In this document: positions 1 to 9,032 of the stretch, one piece after another
Layout of the letters: each line of letters opens with the position of its first letter
Position numbering within the stretch: the first letter of the stretch is position 1
Notes under the pieces: generated by a model
Databases searched by the model: none
Told to the model about the DNA's origin: nothing
What the model saw: only the letters and a program-made list of their open reading frames with translations
Source: Corticimicrobacter populi
Lineage (GTDB): Bacteria > Pseudomonadota > Gammaproteobacteria > Burkholderiales > Burkholderiaceae_B
Assembly (NCBI RefSeq): GCF_003123725.1
Contig: NZ_QETA01000001.1
Span: 310,001-374,000 of the forward strand
Reading direction: 5' to 3'
Length of the DNA stretch: 64,000 nt
Position numbers and translations under genes: made by a program

Positions 1-619
1 GGGCATCGTGGATGCGGCCAATGCCCTGCAGCCCGATATCATCGCCCTGACCGGCGACCTGGTGGATGGCCAGACTGATGTGCTGGCCCCGCATGTGGCT
101 CCGCTGGCTGGATTGCGTGCCCGTGACGGTGTGTTCATGGTGACGGGCAATCATGAGTATTACTCGGGTGCTGATGCCTGGGTGGCGGCTTTTCGTGGCC
201 TGGGCATGACCGTGTTGATGAACCAGCACGTACTGATCCGGCGCGAGGCGGCCCTGTTGGCATTGGCTGGCGTGACCGACTACAGTGGCGGGGTATTCGA
301 TCCGGCGCATCGCAGTGATCCGGCTGCGGCCGCCACAGGAATTCCCGAAGAGGCAGTACGCATCCTGCTGGCGCATCAGCCGCGCAGTGCTGCAGCAGCC
401 GAGCGGGCCGGCTTTCGGCTGCAACTGTCCGGCCATACACATGGCGGGCAGTTCGTCCCCTGGAACCTGTTTGTGCCGATGCAGCAGCCTTTCGTGGCCG
501 GACTCAAGCGCGTGGGCGAACTGCAGGTCTATATCAGTCGTGGAACCGGCTATTGGGGACCACCGATGCGACTGGGCGCACCGTCGGAAATCACGCGGAT
601 TCGCCTGCGCACCGCGTAG
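1..619 (+). CDS. Metallophosphoesterase, C-terminal part (5' end outside window)
   Basis: The open frame enters from the left edge and ends at the stop codon at 617-619, so the true start is not visible. The readable part (about 205 residues) carries the calcineurin-type metal-binding motifs in order, counted from the GTG at position 8: GDLVD (16-20), GNHE (47-50), AHQP (122-125) and SGHTHGGQ (141-148). The first family motif, DxH, must lie upstream. This resembles YkuE-like membrane-linked phosphoesterases; related enzymes hydrolyse phosphodiesters such as UDP-diacylglucosamine. The substrate cannot be told from this fragment. The gene is convergent with yaeQ, with a short gap and no clear terminator. 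Confidence 0.85.
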   Translation, partial: GIVDAANALQPDIIALTGDLVDGQTDVLAPHVAPLAGLRARDGVFMVTGNHEYYSGADAWVAAFRGLGMTVLMNQHVLIRREAALLALAGVTDYSGGVFDPAHRSDPAAAATGIPEEAVRILLAHQPRSAAAAERAGFRLQLSGHTHGGQFVPWNLFVPMQQPFVAGLKRVGELQVYISRGTGYWGPPMRLGAPSEITRIRLRTA

Positions 620-654
620 CGCACTGCCTGCGGGCGCAGCCCGTCAATGTTGCG

Positions 655-1206
655 TCAGCGCGATTCCGGCATCCAGCGTGCAATATCCACGCTGGCTTCG
701 CCTGCGTCGCCCGATATCCACGCCGACGCGTCCTGTACGTTCACGTTCAGGCTCATGCCGCGTTCGGCCAGTCCAGCCAGGGCCTGCGTGGCATCGGCCG
801 GCAGGCCGTAGACCGTCAGATTGCGTGTGCGCGTCAGCTTGTTGCGGATACCCGCCCACCATAGCTCGGCATTGCGACCGTAGGCGTACACGATGACCTG
901 CTGCGCACGGCCGCAGGCTTTGAGCAGACGACGCTCGTCAGGCAAGCCGGTCTCGACCCACAGCTCGATCGCGCCGGTCAGGTCATGGCGCCACAGATCG
1001 GGTTCGTCGGCTTCGCTCAGGCCTCGCGTAAAGGCCAGTCTGTCCTCGGCGTCGGCCTGCAGGGCGAAAGCCAGCAGGCGAACCATCAGGCGTTCGTCGG
1101 TTTCCGACGGGTGGCGGGCCACGGTCACGGCGTGGCTGCCGTAGTAGGCGCGGTCGTTGTCGGCAATATGAATGTCCGCCTTGTAGACGGTAGAGCGCAG
1201 GGCCAT
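655..1206 (-). CDS. yaeQ: YaeQ family protein
   Basis: A 183-residue protein starting MALRSTVYKADIHIADNDR, the characteristic N-terminus of YaeQ, whose family length is about 180. The frame stays open 25 codons further upstream, but family alignment fixes the ATG at 1206. YaeQ has a PD-(D/E)XK nuclease-like fold and was once reported to compensate for loss of the elongation regulator RfaH; its biochemical role is unsettled. It appears monocistronic, convergent with the phosphoesterase and divergent from the acetyltransferase operon. No strong Shine-Dalgarno sequence is visible. Confidence 0.9.
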   Translation of the reverse strand: MALRSTVYKADIHIADNDRAYYGSHAVTVARHPSETDERLMVRLLAFALQADAEDRLAFTRGLSEADEPDLWRHDLTGAIELWVETGLPDERRLLKACGRAQQVIVYAYGRNAELWWAGIRNKLTRTRNLTVYGLPADATQALAGLAERGMSLNVNVQDASAWISGDAGEASVDIARWMPESR

Positions 1207-1337
1207 ATGAGCAGTGAAAGAACAGTAAGAAATCAGCCGGAGAGGTCGAATTATAGGGGGACTGTCGTATGCAATCTTCAATTTGAATGAAGTCGGGTTG
1301 TCAAGGCTTGCGCAGATACCTCAATCCGGTATGCTGA

Positions 1338-2213
1338 ATGCCAGCTTACGATCTTTGCGTAATATTGCCATTGATAACCGACCCTGAAAATCGCATCGTA
1401 TCTGCTTATTTCGAGAAAATAGGCTATACCGGTGCCTGTGCGCCTACTCTGGACACGTTGCGGCGTATCCACCTGTTGCATCCCCTGACGTTGCCATTCG
1501 AGAACCTGGATCCTTTGCTGGCCCGGCCTGTTTCCATCGAGACTGAGGCGGTGGCTGCGAAGCTGCTTGGCCCGGTCCGGCGTGGTGGTTATTGCTTCGA
1601 GCACAATGGCTTGCTGGCCAGTGTGCTCGAACGGTCAGGGTTTCGCATCACCCGGCTGGCGGCCCGCGTGTTGTGGGGCATGTCTGATCAGGCCCTGTCG
1701 CCACGTTCGCACATGCTGTTGCTGGTCCACCTGGACGAGGGAGATTTCGTTGTCGATGTCGGATTTGGCGGTGGTACGCTGACGGCACCACTGCGGCTCG
1801 ATATGACGGGTGAACAGCAGACTCCGCATGGTCTTTATCGGATCGAGCCGCATGGCACCGATTATCTGCTGCAAGCCTGGCGCGAGGCCAGTTGGCGTCC
1901 GGTCTATCGCTTTGACCTAATGCCTTGTCTGCCTGTCGACTACATTGCGACAAATTATTATCTTTCCAACAGTCCGGCGTCGGTTTTCTGCAAAACGCTG
2001 TTTCTGGCGAAAGTGACGCCGCAGGGGCGTTATGGTCTGCTGGGTACACAGTTGAGCCGTAGGGATACCGAAGGCGAGTTGATCGAGCGGAAGACGCTGG
2101 GCAGTGCCGATGAGGCATGTCAGGTGCTCAGTGACGTATTCGATGTGGAGGTGCCCGACATGGCATCGTTTGCGGTGGTGTGGCAGCGCGTGCTGAACAC
2201 CGTACGGAATTGA
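1338..2213 (+). CDS. Arylamine N-acetyltransferase (NAT family)
   Basis: A 291-residue NAT-family enzyme that moves acetyl from acetyl-CoA to arylamines, hydrazines or related amines in the cytoplasm. The Cys-His-Asp triad is intact: Cys86 in RRGGYCFEHN, His125 in RSHMLLLV and Asp140 in VDVGFGG. The ATG at 1338 gives about 15 more residues than the usual family start; in-frame TTG codons near residues 10-12 are alternatives and no convincing ribosome site separates them. Some NAT homologues act in polyketide or amide synthase pathways, but nothing nearby suggests that. It is first of a likely three-gene operon, with a 6-nt gap to the GNAT gene. Confidence 0.9.
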   Translation: MPAYDLCVILPLITDPENRIVSAYFEKIGYTGACAPTLDTLRRIHLLHPLTLPFENLDPLLARPVSIETEAVAAKLLGPVRRGGYCFEHNGLLASVLERSGFRITRLAARVLWGMSDQALSPRSHMLLLVHLDEGDFVVDVGFGGGTLTAPLRLDMTGEQQTPHGLYRIEPHGTDYLLQAWREASWRPVYRFDLMPCLPVDYIATNYYLSNSPASVFCKTLFLAKVTPQGRYGLLGTQLSRRDTEGELIERKTLGSADEACQVLSDVFDVEVPDMASFAVVWQRVLNTVRN

Positions 2214-2219
2214 CCTTTC

Positions 2220-2723
2220 ATGCTGCGTATATTGCCCGTGACCGAAATTGTCTGGCCGGATATTCTTCGTATCCAGGCTGAATCCTATCCAGCCTCGATT
2301 CTCGAGGATAGCGAAGTCATGCGCAGCAAATGGCGTGTGTCTCCGCAGACATGTGCGGTATGTGTCGATGCAGAAGGTGATGTGCTGGGCTATGTGTTGA
2401 GCCATCCCTGGGCGGGCAATGTGCCGCCCAGCCTGCACCAGGCACTGGCCAGTCCGGCGGATTGCCGCACCTGGCACTTGCATGATCTGGCCATTGGTGT
2501 GGCAGCGCGTGGCCGGGGTGTGGCCGGACGCCTGGTGGCACACCTGCTGGGTCAGGCGCGCCAGGCCGGCATTGAAGGCATCAGCCTGGTGGCGATACAA
2601 GGGGCCGAGACCTTCTGGTCACGCCATGGATTTACCGAGAAGGCGGAAAGGACGGCAGCATTCGATAGCTATGGCACGACTGCCGTCTGGATGACGTGCG
2701 CGTTGACGGAAACAGGCTTATGA
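2220..2723 (+). CDS. GNAT family N-acetyltransferase
   Basis: A 167-residue GNAT-fold protein. The acetyl-CoA pyrophosphate loop is visible as RGRGVAGR (residues 97-104), following the LHDLAIGV strand. The substrate is unknown; the overall layout resembles small-molecule or RimI-like acetyltransferases. The ATG lies 6 nt after the stop of the NAT gene, and its own stop codon overlaps the ATG of the following diguanylate cyclase (ATGA at 2720-2723), so the three genes are probably translationally coupled. The C-terminal part (FDSYGTTAVWM) is ordinary for the fold. Confidence 0.8.
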   Translation: MLRILPVTEIVWPDILRIQAESYPASILEDSEVMRSKWRVSPQTCAVCVDAEGDVLGYVLSHPWAGNVPPSLHQALASPADCRTWHLHDLAIGVAARGRGVAGRLVAHLLGQARQAGIEGISLVAIQGAETFWSRHGFTEKAERTAAFDSYGTTAVWMTCALTETGL

Positions 2724-4297
2724 ATATCCAGAACTGGTTGCAACGCATTACGCTGCGACATCTGATGTTATTGCTGGCCATAGCCAGTACGTTGATTGTG
2801 TTTTCCAATACGCTCTACGCCAGTTTTCTGGTGCAACGCAACCAGTTGATTTCAGCTACCCTGGAAGCTAACCAGGCTTATGCAAGCAAGCTGGCAAGCA
2901 GCACTGATATGTTTTTGCGTATGGCGCAGCAGCAACTGGCCTACGCCAGCACACTGGTGCGCGACCGGATGTCGGATACGGACTTTCTGCAGGCGGAGGT
3001 AGACCGTCTTCGCAGTCAAACCAACAGCTTCAACTCCGTGGGTGTGGTGGACGCGCTGGGACGTGTACTTGCTATTTCTCCAGAGTCTCTGGAGCTTAAA
3101 GGAAAAATAGTCGTGAGTCCGGGTACATTGCTGGCTCGCCGCGAGCAGCGTGCCCTGATTACCGACCCCTATATGTCGGCGGTTGGCAATCTTGTCATCA
3201 ACCTTATCTATCCGATACATGGTGAGCATGGACGCTACCTGGGTTTTATCGGTGGCACTATCCGGCTCAAGGAAAAGAATATTCTGCATGAGTTGCTAGG
3301 TGGTCCATCTAATAATTCATCTTATTTGTATGTTGTTGATCATGGCGGCCGGATTATTTATCACGCCGACCAGGAGCGGGTCGGCGAGCAGGCTGAGGAC
3401 AATCCTGTCGTGTCGGCGGTGACCCAGGGACTGGAAGGGGCCCAGACTGTGACCAATAGCCATGATGAGAAATTACTGGCTGGCTATGCCCATATAGATG
3501 CTGCTCGCTGGGGCGTAGTGGCACAGCAGCCCGTCGACTCAACCTTGACGAACCTGGGGGGACTGATGCTGGATGTGCTGCTGTATTCGATTCCCCCCGT
3601 GTTGGTGACAATGCTGCTGGCTTGGTGGTTGGCTCGCGTGATTTCACGCCCCCTGTGGCGTCTGGCTAATCAGGCACAGCGCGAAGATGATACCGAAAGC
3701 GCAATTGACCGTATTCGCAATATATATGCTTGGTATTTCGAAGCGGCACAGATGCGCAAGGCGTTGCTCAAGGGCATGAGCTATCTTCAGCGGCGTATTG
3801 GCAAACTGAACCTGGATGCACAGACAGATTCCATGACGGGGCTGCTCAATCGCAGGGCCCGGGAAGAGATACTGGCGCATTGGCAGGACAGTGAACAGAG
3901 CTTTGCGGTCGTTGTCCTCGATATTGATCATTTCAAGCGTGTCAATGATACCTATGGACATGATGTGGGCGATCATGTGATCGTACAGTTGGCGCAGATC
4001 ATGCGCGCCAGTTCACGCGGTCAGGATCGACTGTTCAGACTGGGCGGGGAAGAGTTCCAGATCCTGTTGCCGGATACGAGTCAGGATATTGCTCAGCAGG
4101 TGGCGGAACGGTTGCGCCAGGCGGTCGTATCGTATGTGTTTCCCGACGTGGGTGAGTTGACGATCTCGCTGGGGGTGGCGCATTTTCCCGGTACGGCCGA
4201 AGATGTCGCGCTGGTGATGAAGCAGGCCGATCAGGCCCTCTACGCCGCCAAGTCTCAGGGACGCAATCAGGTGGTCAGCGTGCAGCCACAGGCCTGA
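2720..4297 (+). CDS. Membrane diguanylate cyclase with periplasmic sensor and GGDEF domain
   Basis: A 525-residue inner-membrane protein. A transmembrane helix lies near residues 14-38, a periplasmic sensor of Cache type fills roughly 40-275, and a second helix lies near 285-310, ending WWLARVISRPLWRL. The C-terminal cyclase has GGEEF at 442-446, preceded by an inhibitory I-site RGQD at 433-436, so it should be active and product-inhibited. It makes cyclic di-GMP from two GTP in response to an unknown ligand. The ATG at 2720 overlaps the upstream stop; a start eight codons earlier is possible but would overlap the GNAT gene further. Confidence 0.88.
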   Translation: MNIQNWLQRITLRHLMLLLAIASTLIVFSNTLYASFLVQRNQLISATLEANQAYASKLASSTDMFLRMAQQQLAYASTLVRDRMSDTDFLQAEVDRLRSQTNSFNSVGVVDALGRVLAISPESLELKGKIVVSPGTLLARREQRALITDPYMSAVGNLVINLIYPIHGEHGRYLGFIGGTIRLKEKNILHELLGGPSNNSSYLYVVDHGGRIIYHADQERVGEQAEDNPVVSAVTQGLEGAQTVTNSHDEKLLAGYAHIDAARWGVVAQQPVDSTLTNLGGLMLDVLLYSIPPVLVTMLLAWWLARVISRPLWRLANQAQREDDTESAIDRIRNIYAWYFEAAQMRKALLKGMSYLQRRIGKLNLDAQTDSMTGLLNRRAREEILAHWQDSEQSFAVVVLDIDHFKRVNDTYGHDVGDHVIVQLAQIMRASSRGQDRLFRLGGEEFQILLPDTSQDIAQQVAERLRQAVVSYVFPDVGELTISLGVAHFPGTAEDVALVMKQADQALYAAKSQGRNQVVSVQPQA

Positions 4298-4372
4298 ACG
4301 ATGCGCTGCGGCATGACAGTCGTGCCATGGAGGCTTATATTGAAGCGTCACATGTCACTCCAGGAGACACTC

Positions 4373-5413
4373 ATGAAAGCGCTTGTATATCAGGGCCCCG
4401 GGCAAAAAGACTGGCAGGACAAGCCGGCACCGTCCGTGCTCAAGCCGACCGATGCCATCGTACGCATCACACGCACCACGATTTGCGGGACAGATCTGCA
4501 CATTCTCAAGGGCGATGTGCCGGCCGTCGAACCCGGCCGGACGCTGGGACATGAAGGCGTCGGCGTTGTCGAAGAAGTGGGTGCGGCAGTGCGCAACTTC
4601 AAGAAGGGTGATCGGGTACTGATCTCATGCGTGACATCGTGCGGCAGTTGCCCCAATTGCAAGCGTCAGCTCTATTCGCATTGCGCCGATGGCGGCTGGA
4701 TACTGGGGCACCTGATCGACGGTACGCAGGCCGAGCAGGTGCGTATTCCACATGCCGACAACAGCCTGTACCCGATTCCGGAGGGGGCGGATGAAGAGGC
4801 CCTCGTGATGTTGAGCGACATTTTGCCTACAGGTTTTGAGATCGGCGTGTTGGCCGGACAGGTCAAGCCGGGCGATACGGTTGCGATCGTCGGCGCGGGA
4901 CCGGTGGGCATGGCAGCGCTGCTGACGGCGCAGTTCTATTCGCCAGGGCGCCTGATCATGCTCGATGCCGATCCCAACCGGCTTGAGGCTGCCTTGCAAT
5001 TCGGCGCGACCGATGTCATCGATGTGACGCGAGTCAATGCCGTTGAGCAGCTCATGGCCATGACGGATGGCGTGGGTGTAGACGTGGCCATCGAAGCGGT
5101 GGGTATTCCGGCGACGTTCGATGTCTGCCAGCAGGCCATTGCGCCGGGAGGCCGGGTGGCCAATGTTGGCGTACATGGCAAGAGCGTCGAACTGCATCTG
5201 GAAAAACTCTGGATCCAGAACATCACGATCTCGACCGGGCTGGTCAATACCAATACCACGCCCATGCTGATGAAAACCGTACAGTCGGGTCGCATCGAGC
5301 CGGCCAAGTTGATCACGCACCGCTTCAGGCTCGCCGATATCCTCAAAGCGTATGAGGTGTTCGGCAATGCCGCCAAGGAAAAGGCCATGAAGGTGATCCT
5401 GGCAGCCGACTGA
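4373..5413 (+). CDS. Zinc-dependent alcohol dehydrogenase (MDR family)
   Basis: A 346-residue medium-chain dehydrogenase. Catalytic zinc ligands are Cys38 (TICGTD) and His60-Glu61 (GHEGVG). The structural zinc site is Cys90, Cys93, Cys96 and Cys104. The NAD(P)-binding motif is GAGPVG (174-179). It resembles broad zinc alcohol/sorbitol-type dehydrogenases that oxidise secondary or primary alcohols in the cytosol; the exact substrate is not evident. The ATG at 4373 follows an AGGAG at 4362-4366, which decides against in-frame codons further upstream. It stands alone between the cyclase and a convergent yjdM. Confidence 0.9.
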   Translation: MKALVYQGPGQKDWQDKPAPSVLKPTDAIVRITRTTICGTDLHILKGDVPAVEPGRTLGHEGVGVVEEVGAAVRNFKKGDRVLISCVTSCGSCPNCKRQLYSHCADGGWILGHLIDGTQAEQVRIPHADNSLYPIPEGADEEALVMLSDILPTGFEIGVLAGQVKPGDTVAIVGAGPVGMAALLTAQFYSPGRLIMLDADPNRLEAALQFGATDVIDVTRVNAVEQLMAMTDGVGVDVAIEAVGIPATFDVCQQAIAPGGRVANVGVHGKSVELHLEKLWIQNITISTGLVNTNTTPMLMKTVQSGRIEPAKLITHRFRLADILKAYEVFGNAAKEKAMKVILAAD

Positions 5414-5432
5414 CCGCCGGGGCTGTCGCTGC

Positions 5433-5795
5433 TCAGGCTTTTTTCAGGAAGCAGGCCTTGAGCAGCACGCCAGTGCCATCTACCTTGGCATCGATTTCAT
5501 GGTCACCGTCCACGATGCGGATGCCCTTGATCTTGGTGCCTTTCTTGATGGTGCTCGAAGAGCCCTTGAGCTTGAGATCCTTGGTCAGAATGACGCTGTC
5601 ACCATCGGCCAGCGGGTTGCCGTTGCTGTCGAGCACGCTGCGCGGTGCGTCGGCTGCCGACGTTGCGGCAGGTTCGCTGCTGGCCGCATCGGCATTCCAT
5701 TCATGGGCACAATGCGGGCAGACATACAGATCGCCGTCCTGGTAGGTGTCGTTTTCGGCACACTGCGGACAGGCGGGAAGATTGAACAGGGACAT
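5433..5795 (-). CDS. yjdM: YjdM/PhnA family zinc-ribbon protein
   Basis: A 120-residue protein with an N-terminal zinc ribbon (Cys9, Cys12, Cys26, Cys29) and a C-terminal beta domain containing the family signature DSNGNPLADGDSV and LKGSS. The family was named PhnA for alkylphosphonate use, but it is not part of the C-P lyase, and its role is still unclear. An Ala/Ser-rich linker (about residues 36-50) joins the halves. The ATG at 5795 is chosen because the zinc ribbon follows immediately; the much longer open frame upstream is not protein-like. It is divergent from the asparaginase gene. Confidence 0.9.
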   Translation of the reverse strand: MSLFNLPACPQCAENDTYQDGDLYVCPHCAHEWNADAASSEPAATSAADAPRSVLDSNGNPLADGDSVILTKDLKLKGSSSTIKKGTKIKGIRIVDGDHEIDAKVDGTGVLLKACFLKKA

Positions 5796-5878
5796 GGGGC
5801 CAGCCTTGCCGGATAGGCATTGAAAAGACACCGATGATACTCGATAGGGGATAATCGGACTTTTTGCAGGGAGCTGTG

Positions 5879-6886
5879 ATGTCAGGCGCGCCAATTCTCG
5901 TTCTGTATACCGGCGGTACCATCGGCATGGTGCCGGGGGACGGGGGGTATGTGCCGGCATCAGGCTTCGATCGTCTGATGTCGGCGCGTCAGGCGCAACT
6001 TGCACCGGATGTTCGTGATGGTTTGCCGCGCTGGCGCTATCAGGCCATCGAGCCGCCGATCGACAGTGCCAATATGTCGCAGGCGCATTGGCGGCGGATG
6101 CACGAAGCCATCGTGGCGGCTGTGGATGAAGGCGTGGCGGGGGTGCTGGTGCTGCATGGCACCGATACCCTGGCCTATACGGCTGCGGCCCTGGCTTTCC
6201 TGTTGGCGGATGCACCCATACCCGTGGTTTTGACTGGCTCCATGCAACCGGGGTGTGAATCTCCGACCGATGCCTGGGACAATCTGTTCGGCGCGTTGGC
6301 ACTCTGGCAGCAGCCGTTGTCTGCAGGCGTGCATGTCTGGTTCAGCGGCCAGCGTTTGGATGGCGTGCGGGCTACCAAGTTTCACAGCGAACGCCTGGAT
6401 GCCTTCCAGGTAGTGGCCCGGCCGCAGTCCGGATCATTGCCCAGGGCAGATATTCCCGAAGTACTGTGTTACCGCCAGCCATGCCGCGAGGTGCCGCTGG
6501 CAGTCCTGCCGTTCTATCCCGGGTTGCAGGCTGCGCAGGTCGGCACCTTGCTGGCAACCGGCGTACGGGGCATGGTGCTGGAGTGCTATGGAACCGGAAC
6601 AGGGCCGTCCGACGATCCCGCCATGCTCGAAACGCTGCAGCAGGCGCATGCGCAGGGCGTCGTGCTGGTGGCCATCAGCCAATGTCCGGCGGGAGCCATC
6701 GAATCGGGCGTTTATGCCGCAGGTGATCGGTTGTTCAGGACGGGACTGGTCAATGGCGGGGCGATGACTCGCGAAGCAGCGCTCGGCAAGCTGTTTGCCT
6801 TGCTGGGACGCGGGCTCTCCGCGGGGGAGGCCCGTCACTGGATGCAGCAGAACCTCTGTGGCGAGCAGGGGGGCGGAGTCTGTTGA
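5879..6886 (+). CDS. Type I L-asparaginase
   Basis: A 335-residue enzyme hydrolysing L-asparagine to aspartate and ammonia. Both nucleophile regions are present: TGGTIG at residues 11-16 and HGTDT at 93-97. No signal peptide is seen, which fits a cytoplasmic type I enzyme of the AnsA kind. The ATG at 5879 follows an AGGGAG ribosome site. A strong intrinsic terminator at 6913-6948 closes this single-gene unit. Confidence 0.92.
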   Translation: MSGAPILVLYTGGTIGMVPGDGGYVPASGFDRLMSARQAQLAPDVRDGLPRWRYQAIEPPIDSANMSQAHWRRMHEAIVAAVDEGVAGVLVLHGTDTLAYTAAALAFLLADAPIPVVLTGSMQPGCESPTDAWDNLFGALALWQQPLSAGVHVWFSGQRLDGVRATKFHSERLDAFQVVARPQSGSLPRADIPEVLCYRQPCREVPLAVLPFYPGLQAAQVGTLLATGVRGMVLECYGTGTGPSDDPAMLETLQQAHAQGVVLVAISQCPAGAIESGVYAAGDRLFRTGLVNGGAMTREAALGKLFALLGRGLSAGEARHWMQQNLCGEQGGGVC

Positions 6887-6912
6887 GACTCAATGACAGC
6901 GTGTACAGGCTG

Positions 6913-6948
6913 ATGCCGTTCACTCGCTTGCGTGAACGGCATTTTTTC
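6913..6948 (+). terminator. Rho-independent terminator after the asparaginase gene
   Basis: A perfect 11-bp stem (ATGCCGTTCAC at 6913-6923 with GTGAACGGCAT at 6932-6942) with an 8-nt loop, followed directly by a run of six T. It sits 27 nt downstream of the asparaginase stop codon. Confidence 0.9.
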
Positions 6949-6972
6949 TGACAGTCCCTGTGCCTGCTGTGA

Positions 6973-7512
6973 TCAGGACTCTGCCGGCGGCGCGTGACGG
7001 GGTTCGTGCTGGTCGGGACCACCGTGGCGGCGCGTTTGCCGTTCATCCCATTGCTGGCGCTGCTCCGGTGTCAGCACGGCTCGCACTTGCTGGTCGGTCC
7101 TGAGTCGCAGCACTTCGCTGCGTGCAATGGCCTGAGCCAGGCTGGTGCTGAGTTGTTCGGCCTGCTTTTCGTCGAAACGGTCGGCCTTGCCTAGTTCGTG
7201 CAGTGCCCGGCGGGCATCGCGGATGGCAAGATGCGCATTGCGCATGTCGGGGACGCTGGCGTGGCGGATAGCGAAGATGCGATCTTCCTGTTCGCGGCTG
7301 AGATCCAGTCCGCGCATGCCATGCAGCGGGCGTTCCCCTTGTATGCCGGCGTGTGCCATGAGATGCGGCGTGGATGCGCCATGTGCTTCGTGGCGGCCGC
7401 GCTCCTGCCCGGGGGCCGGCGGCTGTGCCAGTGCGGCATGTGACGCCAGGGCCAGCACGGCAGCACTGCCGAGCAGGCGGAAGGAGCGGGAAAGGTTGCG
7501 GGTCGATTGCAT
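6973..7512 (-). CDS. Spy/CpxP-like periplasmic protein
   Basis: A 179-residue secreted protein with a signal peptide cut near Ala29 (ALA-QPP). The mature part is rich in His, Arg, Glu and Gln, is largely helical, and carries two copies of the Spy/CpxP-type motif: LSREQ (71-75) and LTPEQ (147-151). Family members are ATP-independent periplasmic chaperones or metal- and envelope-stress sensors, usually controlled by two-component systems; no such system lies nearby. A good AGGAG precedes the ATG at 7512. The C-terminal tail is His/Pro-rich and could bind metal, which is inference. Confidence 0.75.
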   Translation of the reverse strand: MQSTRNLSRSFRLLGSAAVLALASHAALAQPPAPGQERGRHEAHGASTPHLMAHAGIQGERPLHGMRGLDLSREQEDRIFAIRHASVPDMRNAHLAIRDARRALHELGKADRFDEKQAEQLSTSLAQAIARSEVLRLRTDQQVRAVLTPEQRQQWDERQTRRHGGPDQHEPRHAPPAES

Positions 7513-7699
7513 GGCGGAACTCCTGTGCAGTGAATGGGTGAGACTGCAGTCTAGGCGTCAACCTTGCAGGAATCGTGGGCCGAATATGGAGAAACGGTGA
7601 ACTGTGGCACAATCGGCCGTAGCCATGCGCCATGTCGCGCATGCCACCGGGCAGTTCGGTATGGCGGACGCCCAATACGGACAAGACGAGGGGGCAGTC

Positions 7700-8260
7700 A
7701 TGACATCGCACATCATTCCGGCCGCGAAAGAACCCATTCTCACCATCGTCAACTTCTGGAAGGAAGCCGGTCCCGAGCGCTGGTTTTCCAAGGACGAGGC
7801 TTTCGACCAGGATTTTTCCAGCCGTTTCATGCAGGCGCATCTTGCGGCCGCGCGTCGCCGGCATGAGGCATGGGCCTCGGATCCGGATGGCCTGCTGGCG
7901 CTGATGATCCTGCTCGATCAGTTTCCTCGCAATGCGTTCCGGGATACCGGCCATATGTTTGCCACCGACGGGCTGGCATTGCATTATGCACGCGCCGGTG
8001 TCGATAATGGCCTGGACCAGCAGGTGCCGGTCAGCCTGAGACTGTTCGTCTATCTGCCGTTCATGCACGCCGAGAGCCTGGCCGATCAGATGCGCTGTGT
8101 CGAACTCTGTCGCCTGCTGGGGCGTTCCGAGGATTATGCCGAAGAACACCTGGATATCATCCGGCGCTTTGGCCGTTTTCCCCATCGCAATGTCGCCCTG
8201 GGGCGTACGACCACGGCAGAAGAACAGGCGTTCCTGGACGCGGGTGGCTTTGCCGGCTAG
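7700..8260 (+). CDS. DUF924 family protein
   Basis: A 186-residue cytosolic protein of the DUF924 family, recognised by its order of conserved segments: NFWKEAGPERWF, the DQFPRN motif, VYLPFMHAE and GRFPHRN. The family is mostly helical, with a TPR-like fold, and has no assigned function. The ATG at 7700 has a GAGGGGG ribosome site 5' of it; the frame stays open about 32 codons upstream but that part is not conserved-looking. It overlaps the convergent ABC permease gene by 4 nt. Confidence 0.88.
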   Translation: MTSHIIPAAKEPILTIVNFWKEAGPERWFSKDEAFDQDFSSRFMQAHLAAARRRHEAWASDPDGLLALMILLDQFPRNAFRDTGHMFATDGLALHYARAGVDNGLDQQVPVSLRLFVYLPFMHAESLADQMRCVELCRLLGRSEDYAEEHLDIIRRFGRFPHRNVALGRTTTAEEQAFLDAGGFAG

Positions 8261-8949
8261 GCGTGCCGCAGGTGCTGCCCGTAGCGGCGTGCGGCCCGGT
8301 TGGCCAGCCATTCCAGCGATGCGCAGAAAATGTAGTACATCAGTGCCACGAACAGGAATATCTCGGTGGGGTAGACCATTTCACGGTTGCTGACCTGTGT
8401 TGCCACGAATGACAGCTCTGCCACGCCGATCACGTAGGCTAGCGAAGTGTCCTTGATCAGGGCGATCCACTGGTTGATGAACGAAGGCAGCATGATGGGC
8501 AGTGCCTGGGGCAGGATGATGTTGCGCATTCCTTGCCAGGGGCGCATGCCCAGCGCCTGGGCTGCCTGCATCTGGCCGGTCGGCAGGCTGCGGATGCCGG
8601 CATGCACGGCGTGGGCCAGGTAGGCACCGCCGATCAGCGACAGCGCGCAGACCACCGTGGCGAGGCCGGGCGCATCGATACCGAAGACAATCGGCAGCAG
8701 GAAGTAAGTCCAGAAGATCAGCATGATTACCGGGATGGCCCGGAAAAAGCCGAGTACCGTCAACAGCAGCGTGTGTGCTGCCCCGCGAGTCATGGCCAGG
8801 GCAATGCCCAGCACCAGACCGAGGGCGGCCGAGGCCAGTGCCGACAGGATGCTCAGGATCAGTGTCAGTGCGGCACCACCCAGTGGGCCGTAGGGATAGG
8901 CACCGATCAGGAAATAGAGCAGGTTGTTGGAGATGACGGAGAAATCCAT
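8257..8949 (-). CDS. Polar amino-acid ABC transporter permease (GltK/GlnP type)
   Basis: A 230-residue inner-membrane permease of the HisMQ family with about five transmembrane helices and the EAA-like loop ALGMRPWQGMRNIILPQALP, which contacts the ATPase. It is the last gene of a minus-strand set: binding protein, then permease 1 (9033-9767), then this gene after an 83-nt gap. Together they would import glutamate, aspartate or another polar amino acid. No ATP-binding gene follows, since the next gene is convergent DUF924. Confidence 0.9.
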   Translation of the reverse strand: MDFSVISNNLLYFLIGAYPYGPLGGAALTLILSILSALASAALGLVLGIALAMTRGAAHTLLLTVLGFFRAIPVIMLIFWTYFLLPIVFGIDAPGLATVVCALSLIGGAYLAHAVHAGIRSLPTGQMQAAQALGMRPWQGMRNIILPQALPIMLPSFINQWIALIKDTSLAYVIGVAELSFVATQVSNREMVYPTEIFLFVALMYYIFCASLEWLANRAARRYGQHLRHA

Positions 8950-9032
8950 GGACTGGGCCTTTTACACCGAAAGACGCTTGGCGCAGTCTTTAGGCACGTT
9001 GGCATGAGGGCAGCGCGATCGGTACAGACGAA